Shown in pieces: positions 1 to 7,961 of a stretch of 39,779 nt of DNA. Below the pieces are notes generated by a model that was given only the letters and a program-made list of their open reading frames with translations, ran no database searches and was not told the origin of the DNA. Position 1 is the stretch's first letter; each line of letters starts with the position of its first letter. The stretch comes from a virus. Position numbers and translations under genes: made by a program. The DNA lies in IMG/VR virus record IMGVR_UViG_3300032342_000022, positions 1-39,779 of that record. One strand, given 5' to 3'.

Positions 1-705
1 CCCGAGCTGTACTCGATGCAGGACCTTCAGGAAGACCGCGAGAGGATGGGCACGATCATCTACAACCGCGAGCTCATGAACGTCTGTCAGGATGACAGCG
101 AGGCGATCGTCAAGTCCAAGTGGCTGACGGCGTGGGAGTACGACTCCGACGTCAAGTGGGCGTCCCTGCTGCAGACTCGAGACGTCCGGATCGAGAGCGT
201 CGTCTTGGGCAACGACCCGTCGACCGGCGAGAAGGAGACGGGAGATCCCGCGGGGTACGCCGTCGTCGTCAAGACGCGCGGCCCGGGCACCCGGTACGAC
301 TACTGGATCGAGCAGCTGCACAACGAAGTCATGTCCTGGGACAACCGGCTCGCTCAGCTCGAGAGGATGCACTCAGCCCAGAACTCCCGCGGCCCGGAGC
401 ACCGGGTCAAGCGGGCGTACGTGGAGGGGATCGGCGGATTCAAGGACTACGCGAACCAGGCGAAGGCGAGGACGTCTCTCCCGATCGAGGTGGTCCACTG
501 GGTGAAGGGGAAGAAGGCGAACCTCGCCGCGAAGTCCGGGCACTTCGAGTTCGGCCGCGTGCACCTCTCGAGCAAGATCCAGAAGAACTTGCGGGACGAG
601 CTGCTCTCGCAGCTGACGCAGAACGAGCCGAAGCACGATGACCTCCGCGACGCAGTCCTGCTGTGTCTCGAGGATCCCACCATGAGCATGAGGGACTGGG
701 TATGA
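1..705 (+). CDS. Terminase large subunit, C-terminal part (5' truncated by window edge)
   Basis: The frame is open from base 1, so only the last 234 residues are seen; the ATPase half lies upstream. This is the nuclease half of the packaging motor, which cuts concatemeric DNA during head filling. The sequence shows an RNase H-like arrangement: a beta strand ending in GNDPSTGEKETGDPAGY (bases 208-261), where the Asp would be the first metal ligand, a middle strand VEGIGGFKDY (421-450), and a late KHDDLRDAVLLCLE helix (631-672) with the paired acidic residues typical of terminase nucleases. The stop overlaps the start of the next gene (ATGA at 702-705), so the polyprotein is probably translationally coupled to it. 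I am confident of the terminase call; the subfamily cannot be decided from this half. Confidence 0.85.
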   Translation, partial: PELYSMQDLQEDRERMGTIIYNRELMNVCQDDSEAIVKSKWLTAWEYDSDVKWASLLQTRDVRIESVVLGNDPSTGEKETGDPAGYAVVVKTRGPGTRYDYWIEQLHNEVMSWDNRLAQLERMHSAQNSRGPEHRVKRAYVEGIGGFKDYANQAKARTSLPIEVVHWVKGKKANLAAKSGHFEFGRVHLSSKIQKNLRDELLSQLTQNEPKHDDLRDAVLLCLEDPTMSMRDWV

Positions 706-3700
706 TCAAGGTAGGGGATAATGTCCGCGACAAGACCTTCGGCAAGTTCTCTCGAGGGGTCGTGATCGCGATCATCGGTGACCGTGCGACGATCAAGTAC
801 GACGCTGGTGGGACGCATGATGGGGTGTCGATCAGTGACTTGGAGGTCTGCAACGCCATGAAGAAGACCGGCATCTACGCGAAGATAGCAGCATCCGTCC
901 GGGAGCTCATGAACTCTGAACCCTCCTGCGCGGTCTGCGGCAAGACCCGGCACGAGGCCGGCGAGCTCGACACGATCGACGGACGCCTCGTATGCGAGCC
1001 ATGCTCCGGCCAGCAGTTTTACCAGCAACCGAACTCGAATGCCGCTCCCCTCACCTGCGAGTGCGGCCATCCCATGGCAGAGCACCAGCTCGACGATGAG
1101 CTAAACGACAAGTGCACCCGGTGCGACTGCTTGTCGGCGATGGTGAAGGAGAACTCCGGCCGCTTCAAGCTCGGCGACGTCGTCCGCATGACGAAGGCCA
1201 AGCAGGACCGTTCGCTGTGGCGCGGCGACGATGTCATCTGCAGCATCGTGACGGTGTACGAACCTGGGGACCGGTTCGACTACCAGCTCAAGGTCCGGGT
1301 GAAGGGAGACTCGAACACCGGGTCCACGGAAGTCAAGGAGTCGGAGATCGAGCTGGCGAACTCCGTCGATCAAGGCCCTACGTGCTCATGTGGTCATTAC
1401 AAAGCGGCACACCGGAATGACGGTGAATGCGAATTCTGTGGCTGGAAGTGCAAGTCGTACAAGGAAGTGGGGAACTCCAAGTGGCTGTCAGCCGTCCCCT
1501 CCGCGTGTCAGGCGTGCAAGCAGCCCTTCACGGGCGGAGTCTTCCACGACGCGCCCACCGAACCAGGCGGTCCCTGGGGCCTGATCTGCGAGGCGTGCTC
1601 TAAGAAAGGAAAGGCAGCCGGGGCGACCGCGGGACAGAAGTATGATCTCACGACCAAGGAGAAGTTGAACGCGGGAGACAAGACGATCAAGTACAAGGGG
1701 TACTCGATCACCTCGGAATCTACCGGCGATGTCATTGTCGGGAAACCGAATGGTGATTACGCGTATAATACGTACAACGTCGCCGATGCTAAGCGGTGGA
1801 TCGATGATCGATCGGAGAGAGGGAACGCCGCCTACAAGGGCGCCCGCGTGTACTCACGGATCAACCCTACTGATCATGGGACCGTGGTGGAGACTGACGG
1901 GGACTCTGCCCTGGTGGACTGGGATGGATCGGGGAAGGCGTGGATCGGACAGAGGGACCTCGTACGGATGGAGAAGACGAACTCCGCCGCCTCGGACTTT
2001 GAGCACCATGTCCACGCGTGCCCCACTTGCAACTGGGAGACGGAGCGGGAGAAGCTCTGTCCCAAGGGGCAGGAGCTCTACGACAAGTTCATGACAGAGC
2101 CCGGATCCCGGATGGGGGAGAGAGGTAATGCGAGCATACCTCGCTGTCCGAATTGTGGGGATCGGTTGTATAAGGTCAAGGAGTGGGACGACTCGACTTC
2201 CTTTGAGTGTCGAACCTGCGGTGATCAAAACGTAAAGCCGGCGAAGAACTCTGGCGGTCCTCACGCCGACGCCGCCTTCGACGCGCACGCCTCCGAGTGC
2301 CCGGAGTGCGGAGCGGGGAAGCCGTGCGCCAAGGGACTGGAGATCAAGAACGCCCGCGACTACGGCGACCTGAACGACGACACCATGGTTAAGTGCCCGG
2401 AGTGTGGGAAGGTCCAGCGTTACGGTGCGATGTACTCGTTCGGCGCGTGCACCGACCCGAAGTGCAGCTTCGAGGTCACCGACGAGACGGTGGGACTGGG
2501 ACTCCCGAGGGCGAACTCTTCCGATATCATGGGCCAGTGCAAGTCCTGCGGCCACGACATCGAGGTGGAGGAGAATTCCGTCGACGTCAACCCCACGTGC
2601 ACCTGCGGTCACTCCCTCCAGGATCACGCCATCGATGGGATCTGCGAGACGTGCCGGTGCCCGGAGTTCACGCTCGAGTCGAAGCTGTACACCCAGCCGA
2701 TCTCGATGAATGCGAACGCCTCCAAGGCCTGCCCGTCCTGCGGCGCGGAGATGCACGTGAGCAACCCTCAGGCTCCCGGACTCATCCAGCGCCAGTGCAC
2801 GAAGTGCGGCGAGGAGACGCAGGGGGAGGAGGGACTGAGGGAGTACGGTAACACTGTCGAGATGGTGTACGACATGCGCAGTTACGATGAGGTCCTGAAG
2901 TGCAAGTGTGGGCACTCGATTCGACAACACGAGGAGTTCGGTAAGGAACCGTGCGAGAAGTGTGATTGTATTGGATACGATGGACCACACATCGGAGATG
3001 CTGCAACGGAAGCCAAGATCAAAAAGATCCCGATGCGCGGGAACTCCAAGGGCTACTGTCCCGACTGCAAAACTGAATTGTGCGAGTGCGGTCGTTGCCA
3101 TAATGTAGTTTGTGGAAAGAGTCCGGTCTGCCGTCGACCTGGGAAAGATACGAGCCCGAAATGCTCGTGCGGGCACTCGAAACTTGATCACGTCGGAAAT
3201 GGGGAGTGTATCAAGTGCGGAGAAGGTGAGTGCACGTATTTCGACTTACGGAACACTGCATCTCCCGCCAAGAAGTGCCCGGAGTGCGGGAAGGAGATGT
3301 GGCTGATCGACGCCGGGGACGAGAGGGTGTGGACTTGCGTCAGCTGCGAGCACCACGAGAAGGCGAATGCCTCTTCCTTTAAGAAAGGTGACCGCGTGCG
3401 CGTCGTGCGGCTCGTCAAGGATCCCGAGGGCGAGGAGGACATCACACCAGGCGCGACGGGCGTCGTGTCGGACGTCTCCGGCGGCTTGGTCTCCGCAGAC
3501 ATGAACCCAGGCGGCCCGTGGCAGGGGCACACGGTCGACTTCCTGCCGGCGGACCTCGAGCTGAAGAACGCCGTCGGCGACGCCGAGTACGACGAACACC
3601 TGAAGAAGTGTGGGATCTGCAGCAAGGCGCAACGCCCCGCCGACCTGTGCGAGAAGGGGAGGGACCTCAAGGAGAAGGGGAACGCCTCCGACTGCCTGGC

Positions 3701-6062
3701 CTGCGGCCACAGCGCCCAGCTCCACGACCGCGTCGACCGGGGTTGCACCTTCAAGGGGTGCCCGTGTCAGCAGTACGACTCGCGGGAGTATAAGAACTCC
3801 GACCCCTTCGACCCGAACTTCAAGAGGCTAGCTGATCATCTCGGTTCGTGCGAGAAGTGCAAGACTCTACTCGGAAATCCGCACGCACGGGGATCAGGAT
3901 TTAATAGAGACGTGTGCCAGGTCGGCTATGATCTAGATCAGAAGGCTAAGTTCACGGACAAAGAAAACTCCGACCCCGACAAGGAGGCCCTCTCCCGCGA
4001 CGTGACCGAGGAGGAGTCCGCGATCCGGCTCTACGAGAAGCAGGCCGCCGACGCCAAGCGCCCCCACGTCAAGGAGCTCATCGAGCACGTCGTCAAGGAC
4101 GAGCGCGAGCACGTCCGCGAGTTCGAGGAGCAGCTGAAGGACGTGGACAAGGCGGGGGCGGTCGAGAACGACATGACCGAGAAACGAGGTGAGTACAACG
4201 GAGTTAGGTATAAAGTTCAATTCGGGGGCGACGCAGGCAAGTCCGGAATCTGGTCGGGGTACGATAATGATGGATTCCGAATTATATTTGCTATGTCCAA
4301 AGAAGAGTTCGAGAGAAAGGTAGATTCCGGTAGTACGGCGTACGCCGGTACTAAAAAGGCACGGGATCGATACCTAAAAGACAAGGGGCGTGGTAACTCC
4401 GCTGCGAAGGGGGTCCGCCCCTATGAGGACCTGAAGTATGAGGTCAAACCTGGAGGTAAGATTCAGGTCGGTCACAAGTGTGCTCACGGCGGCGGTGAGT
4501 GGCTTTGGTACGACAACGGCGGTCGCTGCAGCCAGTGCAAAGAAGTTTACAGCGTTCCGGAGTCCCTTGCGAACGCCTCCTCCGCCCACTGCGACGCGTG
4601 CGGCCACAACCACCCGGCTCCCCTCGCGACGTGCAACACGCCGACCGAGCTCGGGATCTGCAGGTGCCCGAAGGTCTGGAAGAAGGTGGAGCCGGAGACG
4701 AAGAACGTGGAGGATGCCGAGGGCCACGAGCATGACGAGAGCGGCAAGTTCACTTCCGGCGGAGAAGGTGGGGGATCCACTCCAGCCAAGGATCCGGTAC
4801 TCGCGGTAGAGGACCGATTCGATGCGGAGAAGAAAGCCGAGGCAGCCGCCAAGGCACAAGCGAAGAAGGAGCGCATGGCCCGCATCCGAGAGGCGAACAA
4901 GAAGCACAATGCTGCAGACGAAGACGACTGCCGGTCCTGCGGCCACCGACGCAGCAAGCATTCCGGGAATAAGTGCTCCGACTGCTACGCCGGGCGGCTG
5001 TACGCGCACAAGTTCACCGAGAAGGGAGAGCCGACGGCCCCGCTGGGTGACATCGACAACGCCTTGACTCCAAAAGAACAGTGGTTGTTTCAAGAGTACG
5101 GTCAAGCCGGAGTCGATGAGTTCAGAAAAGCCAAGACGGATACCGAGCGCAACGATGTTATCGCGTACGGGCCGGGTAAGGGAAATCCGAACTTTGGAAA
5201 AGGATTGAAGAACGCCAACGACATGACCAACATCCCCGCCGCCGCGTGCGGCAAGTGCGGGGGCTGGACCGACTTTGGCGGCATGAGCCAGCACGCCGAC
5301 TCCAAGGTGCCCGTGTCCGGGCGCACCGGATGCACCTGCCGGGGCAAGTGGCGCGAGGGCGCTGACGGCAACCCTCCTGGCTACGTCGACCTCAAGGACC
5401 CGTCGGGCGCAGAGGCGCGGAGGGCGTTGGGGAACGCCTCCACCGACGACGACCGGACGATGTTCGGCGTGCGCTACCGCAAGGGGATGAAGAGCACCCC
5501 AGGCCAGAAGTTCTTCAAGACGGCGGACGCCCGCTCCAAGTGGGTCGAGCAGCAGGGCGGTGACATCGAGGTCGACGCCTACACGGATCCACAGGGCAAC
5601 GCCGTCCCCGACATCCAGACCCCCGACTCCCGCGAGAATGCGCGCGAGAACGCCTTCACCATGATTTGCCCCGTTTGCGACGACGCGGTCGCGCCGGCGG
5701 TCAACCCCGAGACCGGGATCAAGAGCTGCTCCAAGTGCGGGTCGGCGGACTTGTTGGTCGACCCAGACGAGAACGCCGTCCCCGACATCCAGACCCCCGA
5801 CTCCCGCGAGAACTACGGCGGGCGGCAGTACGGGTCGAGGGAGTACCAGAACGATGACGACTCGCCACTCACCCCCGGTGCAGGTCGCTTCTCCAAAGTT
5901 TCGAGGGAAGACGACAAGCGTTTCGTCGTGTACAAGGACGACCAAGGAAATTTTCAGCTCTTTGACCGCTATTGGCAGAAAGATGCCGGTGGGTTCATGA
6001 GCAAGCACGACGCGTACGCGAAAGCGAATGAGTACAATCGAATGCGAGGCTGGGGAATCTAG
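702..6062 (+). CDS. Giant modular zinc-ribbon polyprotein 1 (1786 aa), predicted protease substrate
   Basis: I recognise no full-length homologue. It is a chain of small domains lying between terminase and portal, where a head gene is expected. Residues 1-67 are SH3-like (VGDNVRDKTFGKFSRGVV). Then follow eight CxCGH/CxxCGH zinc modules, several CPxCG ribbons, four H-x3-C-x2-C modules with a downstream Cys and usually a Gly, further SH3-like modules (FKLGDVVRM, FKKGDRVRVV), a ferritin-like half-domain (about residues 1090-1156), an Ala/Lys-rich stretch after HDESGKFTSGG, and small unknown alpha/beta modules. Nearly every module starts just after Asn-Ser or Asn-Ala (roughly thirty sites), which looks like repeated protease sites. 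Near the C-end lie two copies of a 13-residue segment and RQYGSREY. The ATG at 702 overlaps the terminase stop; an in-frame upstream ATG at 663 lies inside the terminase gene. Patches of lower GC coincide with some modules, suggesting piecemeal acquisition. Internal capsid or injected protein is an inference; the domain chain is seen directly. Confidence 0.8.
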   Translation: MIKVGDNVRDKTFGKFSRGVVIAIIGDRATIKYDAGGTHDGVSISDLEVCNAMKKTGIYAKIAASVRELMNSEPSCAVCGKTRHEAGELDTIDGRLVCEPCSGQQFYQQPNSNAAPLTCECGHPMAEHQLDDELNDKCTRCDCLSAMVKENSGRFKLGDVVRMTKAKQDRSLWRGDDVICSIVTVYEPGDRFDYQLKVRVKGDSNTGSTEVKESEIELANSVDQGPTCSCGHYKAAHRNDGECEFCGWKCKSYKEVGNSKWLSAVPSACQACKQPFTGGVFHDAPTEPGGPWGLICEACSKKGKAAGATAGQKYDLTTKEKLNAGDKTIKYKGYSITSESTGDVIVGKPNGDYAYNTYNVADAKRWIDDRSERGNAAYKGARVYSRINPTDHGTVVETDGDSALVDWDGSGKAWIGQRDLVRMEKTNSAASDFEHHVHACPTCNWETEREKLCPKGQELYDKFMTEPGSRMGERGNASIPRCPNCGDRLYKVKEWDDSTSFECRTCGDQNVKPAKNSGGPHADAAFDAHASECPECGAGKPCAKGLEIKNARDYGDLNDDTMVKCPECGKVQRYGAMYSFGACTDPKCSFEVTDETVGLGLPRANSSDIMGQCKSCGHDIEVEENSVDVNPTCTCGHSLQDHAIDGICETCRCPEFTLESKLYTQPISMNANASKACPSCGAEMHVSNPQAPGLIQRQCTKCGEETQGEEGLREYGNTVEMVYDMRSYDEVLKCKCGHSIRQHEEFGKEPCEKCDCIGYDGPHIGDAATEAKIKKIPMRGNSKGYCPDCKTELCECGRCHNVVCGKSPVCRRPGKDTSPKCSCGHSKLDHVGNGECIKCGEGECTYFDLRNTASPAKKCPECGKEMWLIDAGDERVWTCVSCEHHEKANASSFKKGDRVRVVRLVKDPEGEEDITPGATGVVSDVSGGLVSADMNPGGPWQGHTVDFLPADLELKNAVGDAEYDEHLKKCGICSKAQRPADLCEKGRDLKEKGNASDCLACGHSAQLHDRVDRGCTFKGCPCQQYDSREYKNSDPFDPNFKRLADHLGSCEKCKTLLGNPHARGSGFNRDVCQVGYDLDQKAKFTDKENSDPDKEALSRDVTEEESAIRLYEKQAADAKRPHVKELIEHVVKDEREHVREFEEQLKDVDKAGAVENDMTEKRGEYNGVRYKVQFGGDAGKSGIWSGYDNDGFRIIFAMSKEEFERKVDSGSTAYAGTKKARDRYLKDKGRGNSAAKGVRPYEDLKYEVKPGGKIQVGHKCAHGGGEWLWYDNGGRCSQCKEVYSVPESLANASSAHCDACGHNHPAPLATCNTPTELGICRCPKVWKKVEPETKNVEDAEGHEHDESGKFTSGGEGGGSTPAKDPVLAVEDRFDAEKKAEAAAKAQAKKERMARIREANKKHNAADEDDCRSCGHRRSKHSGNKCSDCYAGRLYAHKFTEKGEPTAPLGDIDNALTPKEQWLFQEYGQAGVDEFRKAKTDTERNDVIAYGPGKGNPNFGKGLKNANDMTNIPAAACGKCGGWTDFGGMSQHADSKVPVSGRTGCTCRGKWREGADGNPPGYVDLKDPSGAEARRALGNASTDDDRTMFGVRYRKGMKSTPGQKFFKTADARSKWVEQQGGDIEVDAYTDPQGNAVPDIQTPDSRENARENAFTMICPVCDDAVAPAVNPETGIKSCSKCGSADLLVDPDENAVPDIQTPDSRENYGGRQYGSREYQNDDDSPLTPGAGRFSKVSREDDKRFVVYKDDQGNFQLFDRYWQKDAGGFMSKHDAYAKANEYNRMRGWGI
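1056..4987 (+). other. Eight CGH-type zinc modules inside polyprotein 1
   Basis: Eight copies of a compact pattern, C-x(1,2)-C-G-H then in most copies x3-4-H, followed by C-x2-C-x-C or a close variant, begin at bases 1056, 1383, 2598, 2901, 3162, 3693, 4590 and 4929; each spans about 60-85 bases. Examples are TCECGHPMAEH, TCTCGHSLQDH and KCSCGHSKLDH. Three copies end in an aromatic residue two or so after the last Cys. The spacing fits one or two Zn ions. Similar C-x-CGH-x4-H patterns occur in many phage and actinobacterial hypothetical proteins, with no function I can name. Copies differ strongly at DNA level, so they are old or separately acquired rather than recent tandem duplications. Confidence 0.75.
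3969..4169 (+). other. Ferritin-like (rubrerythrin/encapsulated-ferritin type) half-domain in polyprotein 1
   Basis: The module between KEN-S (3960-3971) and VEN (4161-4169) predicts two long helices. Helix 1 has TEEESAIRLYEKQA (from base 4005) and helix 2 has EHVVKDEREHVREFEEQL (from 4083). Glu near residue 1105, and Glu1134 and His1137 in an E-x-x-H pattern, match the iron ligands of short ferritin-like proteins that dimerise to complete a four-helix bundle. Such half-ferritins are known as cargo of encapsulins, which share the HK97 fold with phage capsids. Iron binding here is inferred from motif only. The module has cleavage-like Asn-Ser at its start and VEN-D at its end, so it could be released as a protein of about 66 residues. 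Confidence 0.6.
5598..5812 (+). repeat. Perfect 41-bp direct repeat in polyprotein 1 (5598-5638 and 5772-5812)
   Basis: The same 41 bases occur twice, 174 bases apart and in the same frame. They encode NAVPDIQTPDSREN each time, that is, an Asn-Ala junction, a short linker and a second Asn. Between the copies lies one zinc ribbon (C-P-V-C then C-S-K-C-G). Perfect DNA identity in an otherwise diverged protein points to a recent duplication, or to gene conversion of the linker rather than of the domain. Confidence 0.9.
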
Positions 6063-6065
6063 GTC

Positions 6066-7517
6066 ATGGCCTCCACCAAGAAGTCTCCGCTGGAGCTTGA
6101 GAACGCAGTCTTGCGCGGTCGCGTCGAGCACCTGCGCGAGATCGTGTACCTGAAGAAGGCGCAGCTCACCAACTCGCTCACGGGCTTGGCCGGAAGCATG
6201 ATGCACCAGGACAACATCAGCAGCCTGATTCCGCTGTTCTCCTCCAACCTGTACTCCCCGCTGACCCTCAACTACACGCTCCTCACGTACATGTACAAGA
6301 CGCACGGCGTCCTGCAGACCATGATCGACGAGCCGGTCCTCGACGCGTTCCGTGAGGGCCTGGAGCTGCAGTCCCTGGAGCTCAGCGCGGAGAACATCGG
6401 GGAGCTGGAGGACTTCGCCGAGGAGAAGGGCATCTGGGAGACGGTCAAGCAGGTCCTGATCTGGGGCAGGCTCTACGGCGGCGCCGGGGCGATCATCAAC
6501 GTCGGACAGGACTGGGAGAGGCCGTTCGTCGAGGCTGATATGTGCCAGGGCGAGCTCGAGCTCTACGACGCCGACCGCTGGGAGTTCTCCGGCGCCATGC
6601 GCTCCGCCAAGGAGTTCCTGTTCTACGGAAAGAAGCTCGACGCCTCCCGCGTGCTGACCTTCGGCGGCAAGCGCGCCCCGCGCATCATTCGCGCCCAGCT
6701 CTCGGGCTGGGGCATGTCGGAGATGGAGCGCGCCGTCGAGGACTTCAACATGTGGCTGCGCGGCCGCAACGTCCTCTACGAGATCTTGGACGAGGCGAAG
6801 ATCGACGTCTACAAGATCAAGGACTACGCCGCCACGCTGGCGACCGCCGACGGCGAGGGGCTCATCCGCGCCCGCATCGCGGCGACCAACCAGATCAAGA
6901 ACTTCCACAACGCGCTCATCCTTGACAAGGAGGACGAGTACGAGGTGCAGGCAAACTCGTTCTCGGGCATGGCCGAGGTCATGCGGGAGAACCGGTTCGG
7001 CATCGCGTCGGCGCTCCGCATGCCCATGACCAAGATCTTCGGCATGAGCGCCGCCGGGTTCAACGCGGGCGACGACGACCTCGAGAACTACAACGCGATG
7101 ATCACCTCCCAGGTGCGCGAGCCGGCCAAGCCGATCGTGCGCAAGGTGCTCCGGCTCCTCCAGCTCGCCGTGTTCGGGAAGGTCTACGACATCAGCTTCA
7201 AGTTCAAGCCCCTGCGCATCATCGGGGCGGTCGAGGAGGAGACCATCAAGTCCTCCAAGCAGGCCAGGTACGTCGCCTTGTACTCGGCCCAGCTCCTCGA
7301 CGCTAAGGAGATCGGCGAGCTCCTCCACAAGGATAATTTGGTGTCCATCCAGACCAAGGCCCAGCAGGGACTGCTCCCGCCTCACGTGACGGCGCCGAGC
7401 ACCGGGCAGATGTTCGGGGACGCGCCGGAGCCGCAGTCGGAGGCGGAGAGGCTGGAGGCCGCGCCGGTGCCGCCTCCTCCGCCCGCCGCGATGGAAACAG
7501 GGGAGGCTCAACCATAA
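6066..7517 (+). CDS. Portal protein, DUF1073-type
   Basis: The portal forms the ring at the capsid vertex through which DNA passes and onto which terminase docks. The 483 residues have the features I associate with DUF1073 portals: an N-terminal region with YKTHGVLQTMIDEPVLDAFR, a central IWGRLYGGAGAIINVGQD strand region (about residues 135-153), a stem or wing helix region with MRMPMTKIFG-like text (ALRMPMTKIFGMSAAGFN), and a Pro-rich C-terminus. Length is normal for the family. It starts three bases after the polyprotein stop with only a weak Shine-Dalgarno, so coupling is likely. The stop overlaps the next ATG (TAATG). Its position right after a 1.8-kDa-residue-scale polyprotein rather than right after terminase is unusual. 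Confidence 0.85.
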   Translation: MASTKKSPLELENAVLRGRVEHLREIVYLKKAQLTNSLTGLAGSMMHQDNISSLIPLFSSNLYSPLTLNYTLLTYMYKTHGVLQTMIDEPVLDAFREGLELQSLELSAENIGELEDFAEEKGIWETVKQVLIWGRLYGGAGAIINVGQDWERPFVEADMCQGELELYDADRWEFSGAMRSAKEFLFYGKKLDASRVLTFGGKRAPRIIRAQLSGWGMSEMERAVEDFNMWLRGRNVLYEILDEAKIDVYKIKDYAATLATADGEGLIRARIAATNQIKNFHNALILDKEDEYEVQANSFSGMAEVMRENRFGIASALRMPMTKIFGMSAAGFNAGDDDLENYNAMITSQVREPAKPIVRKVLRLLQLAVFGKVYDISFKFKPLRIIGAVEEETIKSSKQARYVALYSAQLLDAKEIGELLHKDNLVSIQTKAQQGLLPPHVTAPSTGQMFGDAPEPQSEAERLEAAPVPPPPPAAMETGEAQP

Positions 7518-7750
7518 TGGACAAGGAAAATCCGCAGACGTCGGACGACATGGTGCACGTGAAGATCGCGTTCGACCTCAAGACGTCGCAGTGCACGCTG
7601 TCGAGCAAGTGCCCTACGGTCATGCTGCTCGGGATCATCGAGACGGCGAAGTCGATCGTGATCCAGCAACAGGTCATGGCGACGCTGAAGGCGATGGCGG
7701 CCAGGCCGCAGATCGTGCCGGCGACGGCGGACATGGTGAGGCCTGCCTAG
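7517..7750 (+). CDS. Small hypothetical protein (77 aa)
   Basis: The start ATG shares one base with the portal stop (TAATG). The protein is short and mixed alpha/beta: an N-terminal strand VHVKIAFDLKTSQCTLSSKC, then a helix rich in Ile, Ala and Gln, and a Pro-rich end. No motif identifies it. Its place between portal and Mu F-like protein suggests a head-assembly or packaging accessory. The sequence ACCATAATGGACAAG around its start recurs exactly around the start of the gene at 9872. Confidence 0.6.
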   Translation: MDKENPQTSDDMVHVKIAFDLKTSQCTLSSKCPTVMLLGIIETAKSIVIQQQVMATLKAMAARPQIVPATADMVRPA

Positions 7751-7751
7751 C

Positions 7752-7961
7752 ATGCGCGACCGAACCTCCCTGCTCAGGCGGGCCGGCAAGCTGGCGGCCG
7801 TGGCGTGCCCGACGTCGGGCGCCTCGCTGGCCGAGCGCGAGACCGCGCGCAGGCTGGCCGAGCGGCTATGGCGGGCGCTCGGCGAGATGGGCGGGGGAGT
7901 GGCGGTCATGGTGGGCGGCCGGACGGCGTTCCAGTTTTCCGCTAATGGGGCGGCCGCGTGA
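7752..7961 (+). CDS. Small hypothetical protein (69 aa)
   Basis: It begins one base after the previous stop and its own stop overlaps the GTG of the next gene. The sequence is basic and helix-forming at the start (MRDRTSLLRRAGKLAA, then ERETARRLAERLWRAL) and ends in a Gly/Val-rich strand (GGGVAVMVGGRTAFQF). No family is recognised. GC-rich codon use and tight spacing support a real gene. The motif GCTAATGGGG lies near its end at 7941-7950. Confidence 0.5.
   Translation: MRDRTSLLRRAGKLAAVACPTSGASLAERETARRLAERLWRALGEMGGGVAVMVGGRTAFQFSANGAAA

Noticed and set aside
663-701. An upstream start for polyprotein 1 at ATG 663.
   Set aside because: It is inside the terminase C-terminus; ATG 702 gives ATGA overlap and starts at the SH3-like domain.
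702-6062. Inteins, because Asn followed by Ser or Thr is also the end of an intein.
   Set aside because: Most junctions are Asn-Ala or Asn-Ser with no Hint-type blocks and no N-terminal Cys/Ser splice block of an intein; the spacers are 30-80 residues, too short for inteins.
4374-7511. A 1045-codon open frame on the - strand, and other long - strand frames (for example 1854-3191, 12964-14172, 15370-16572, 19083-20261, 22587-23756, 32137-33747).
   Set aside because: They lie opposite clearly real + strand genes, are Arg/Leu/Val/Gly-rich without domain patterns, and arise because GC-rich codon use suppresses stops on the other strand.
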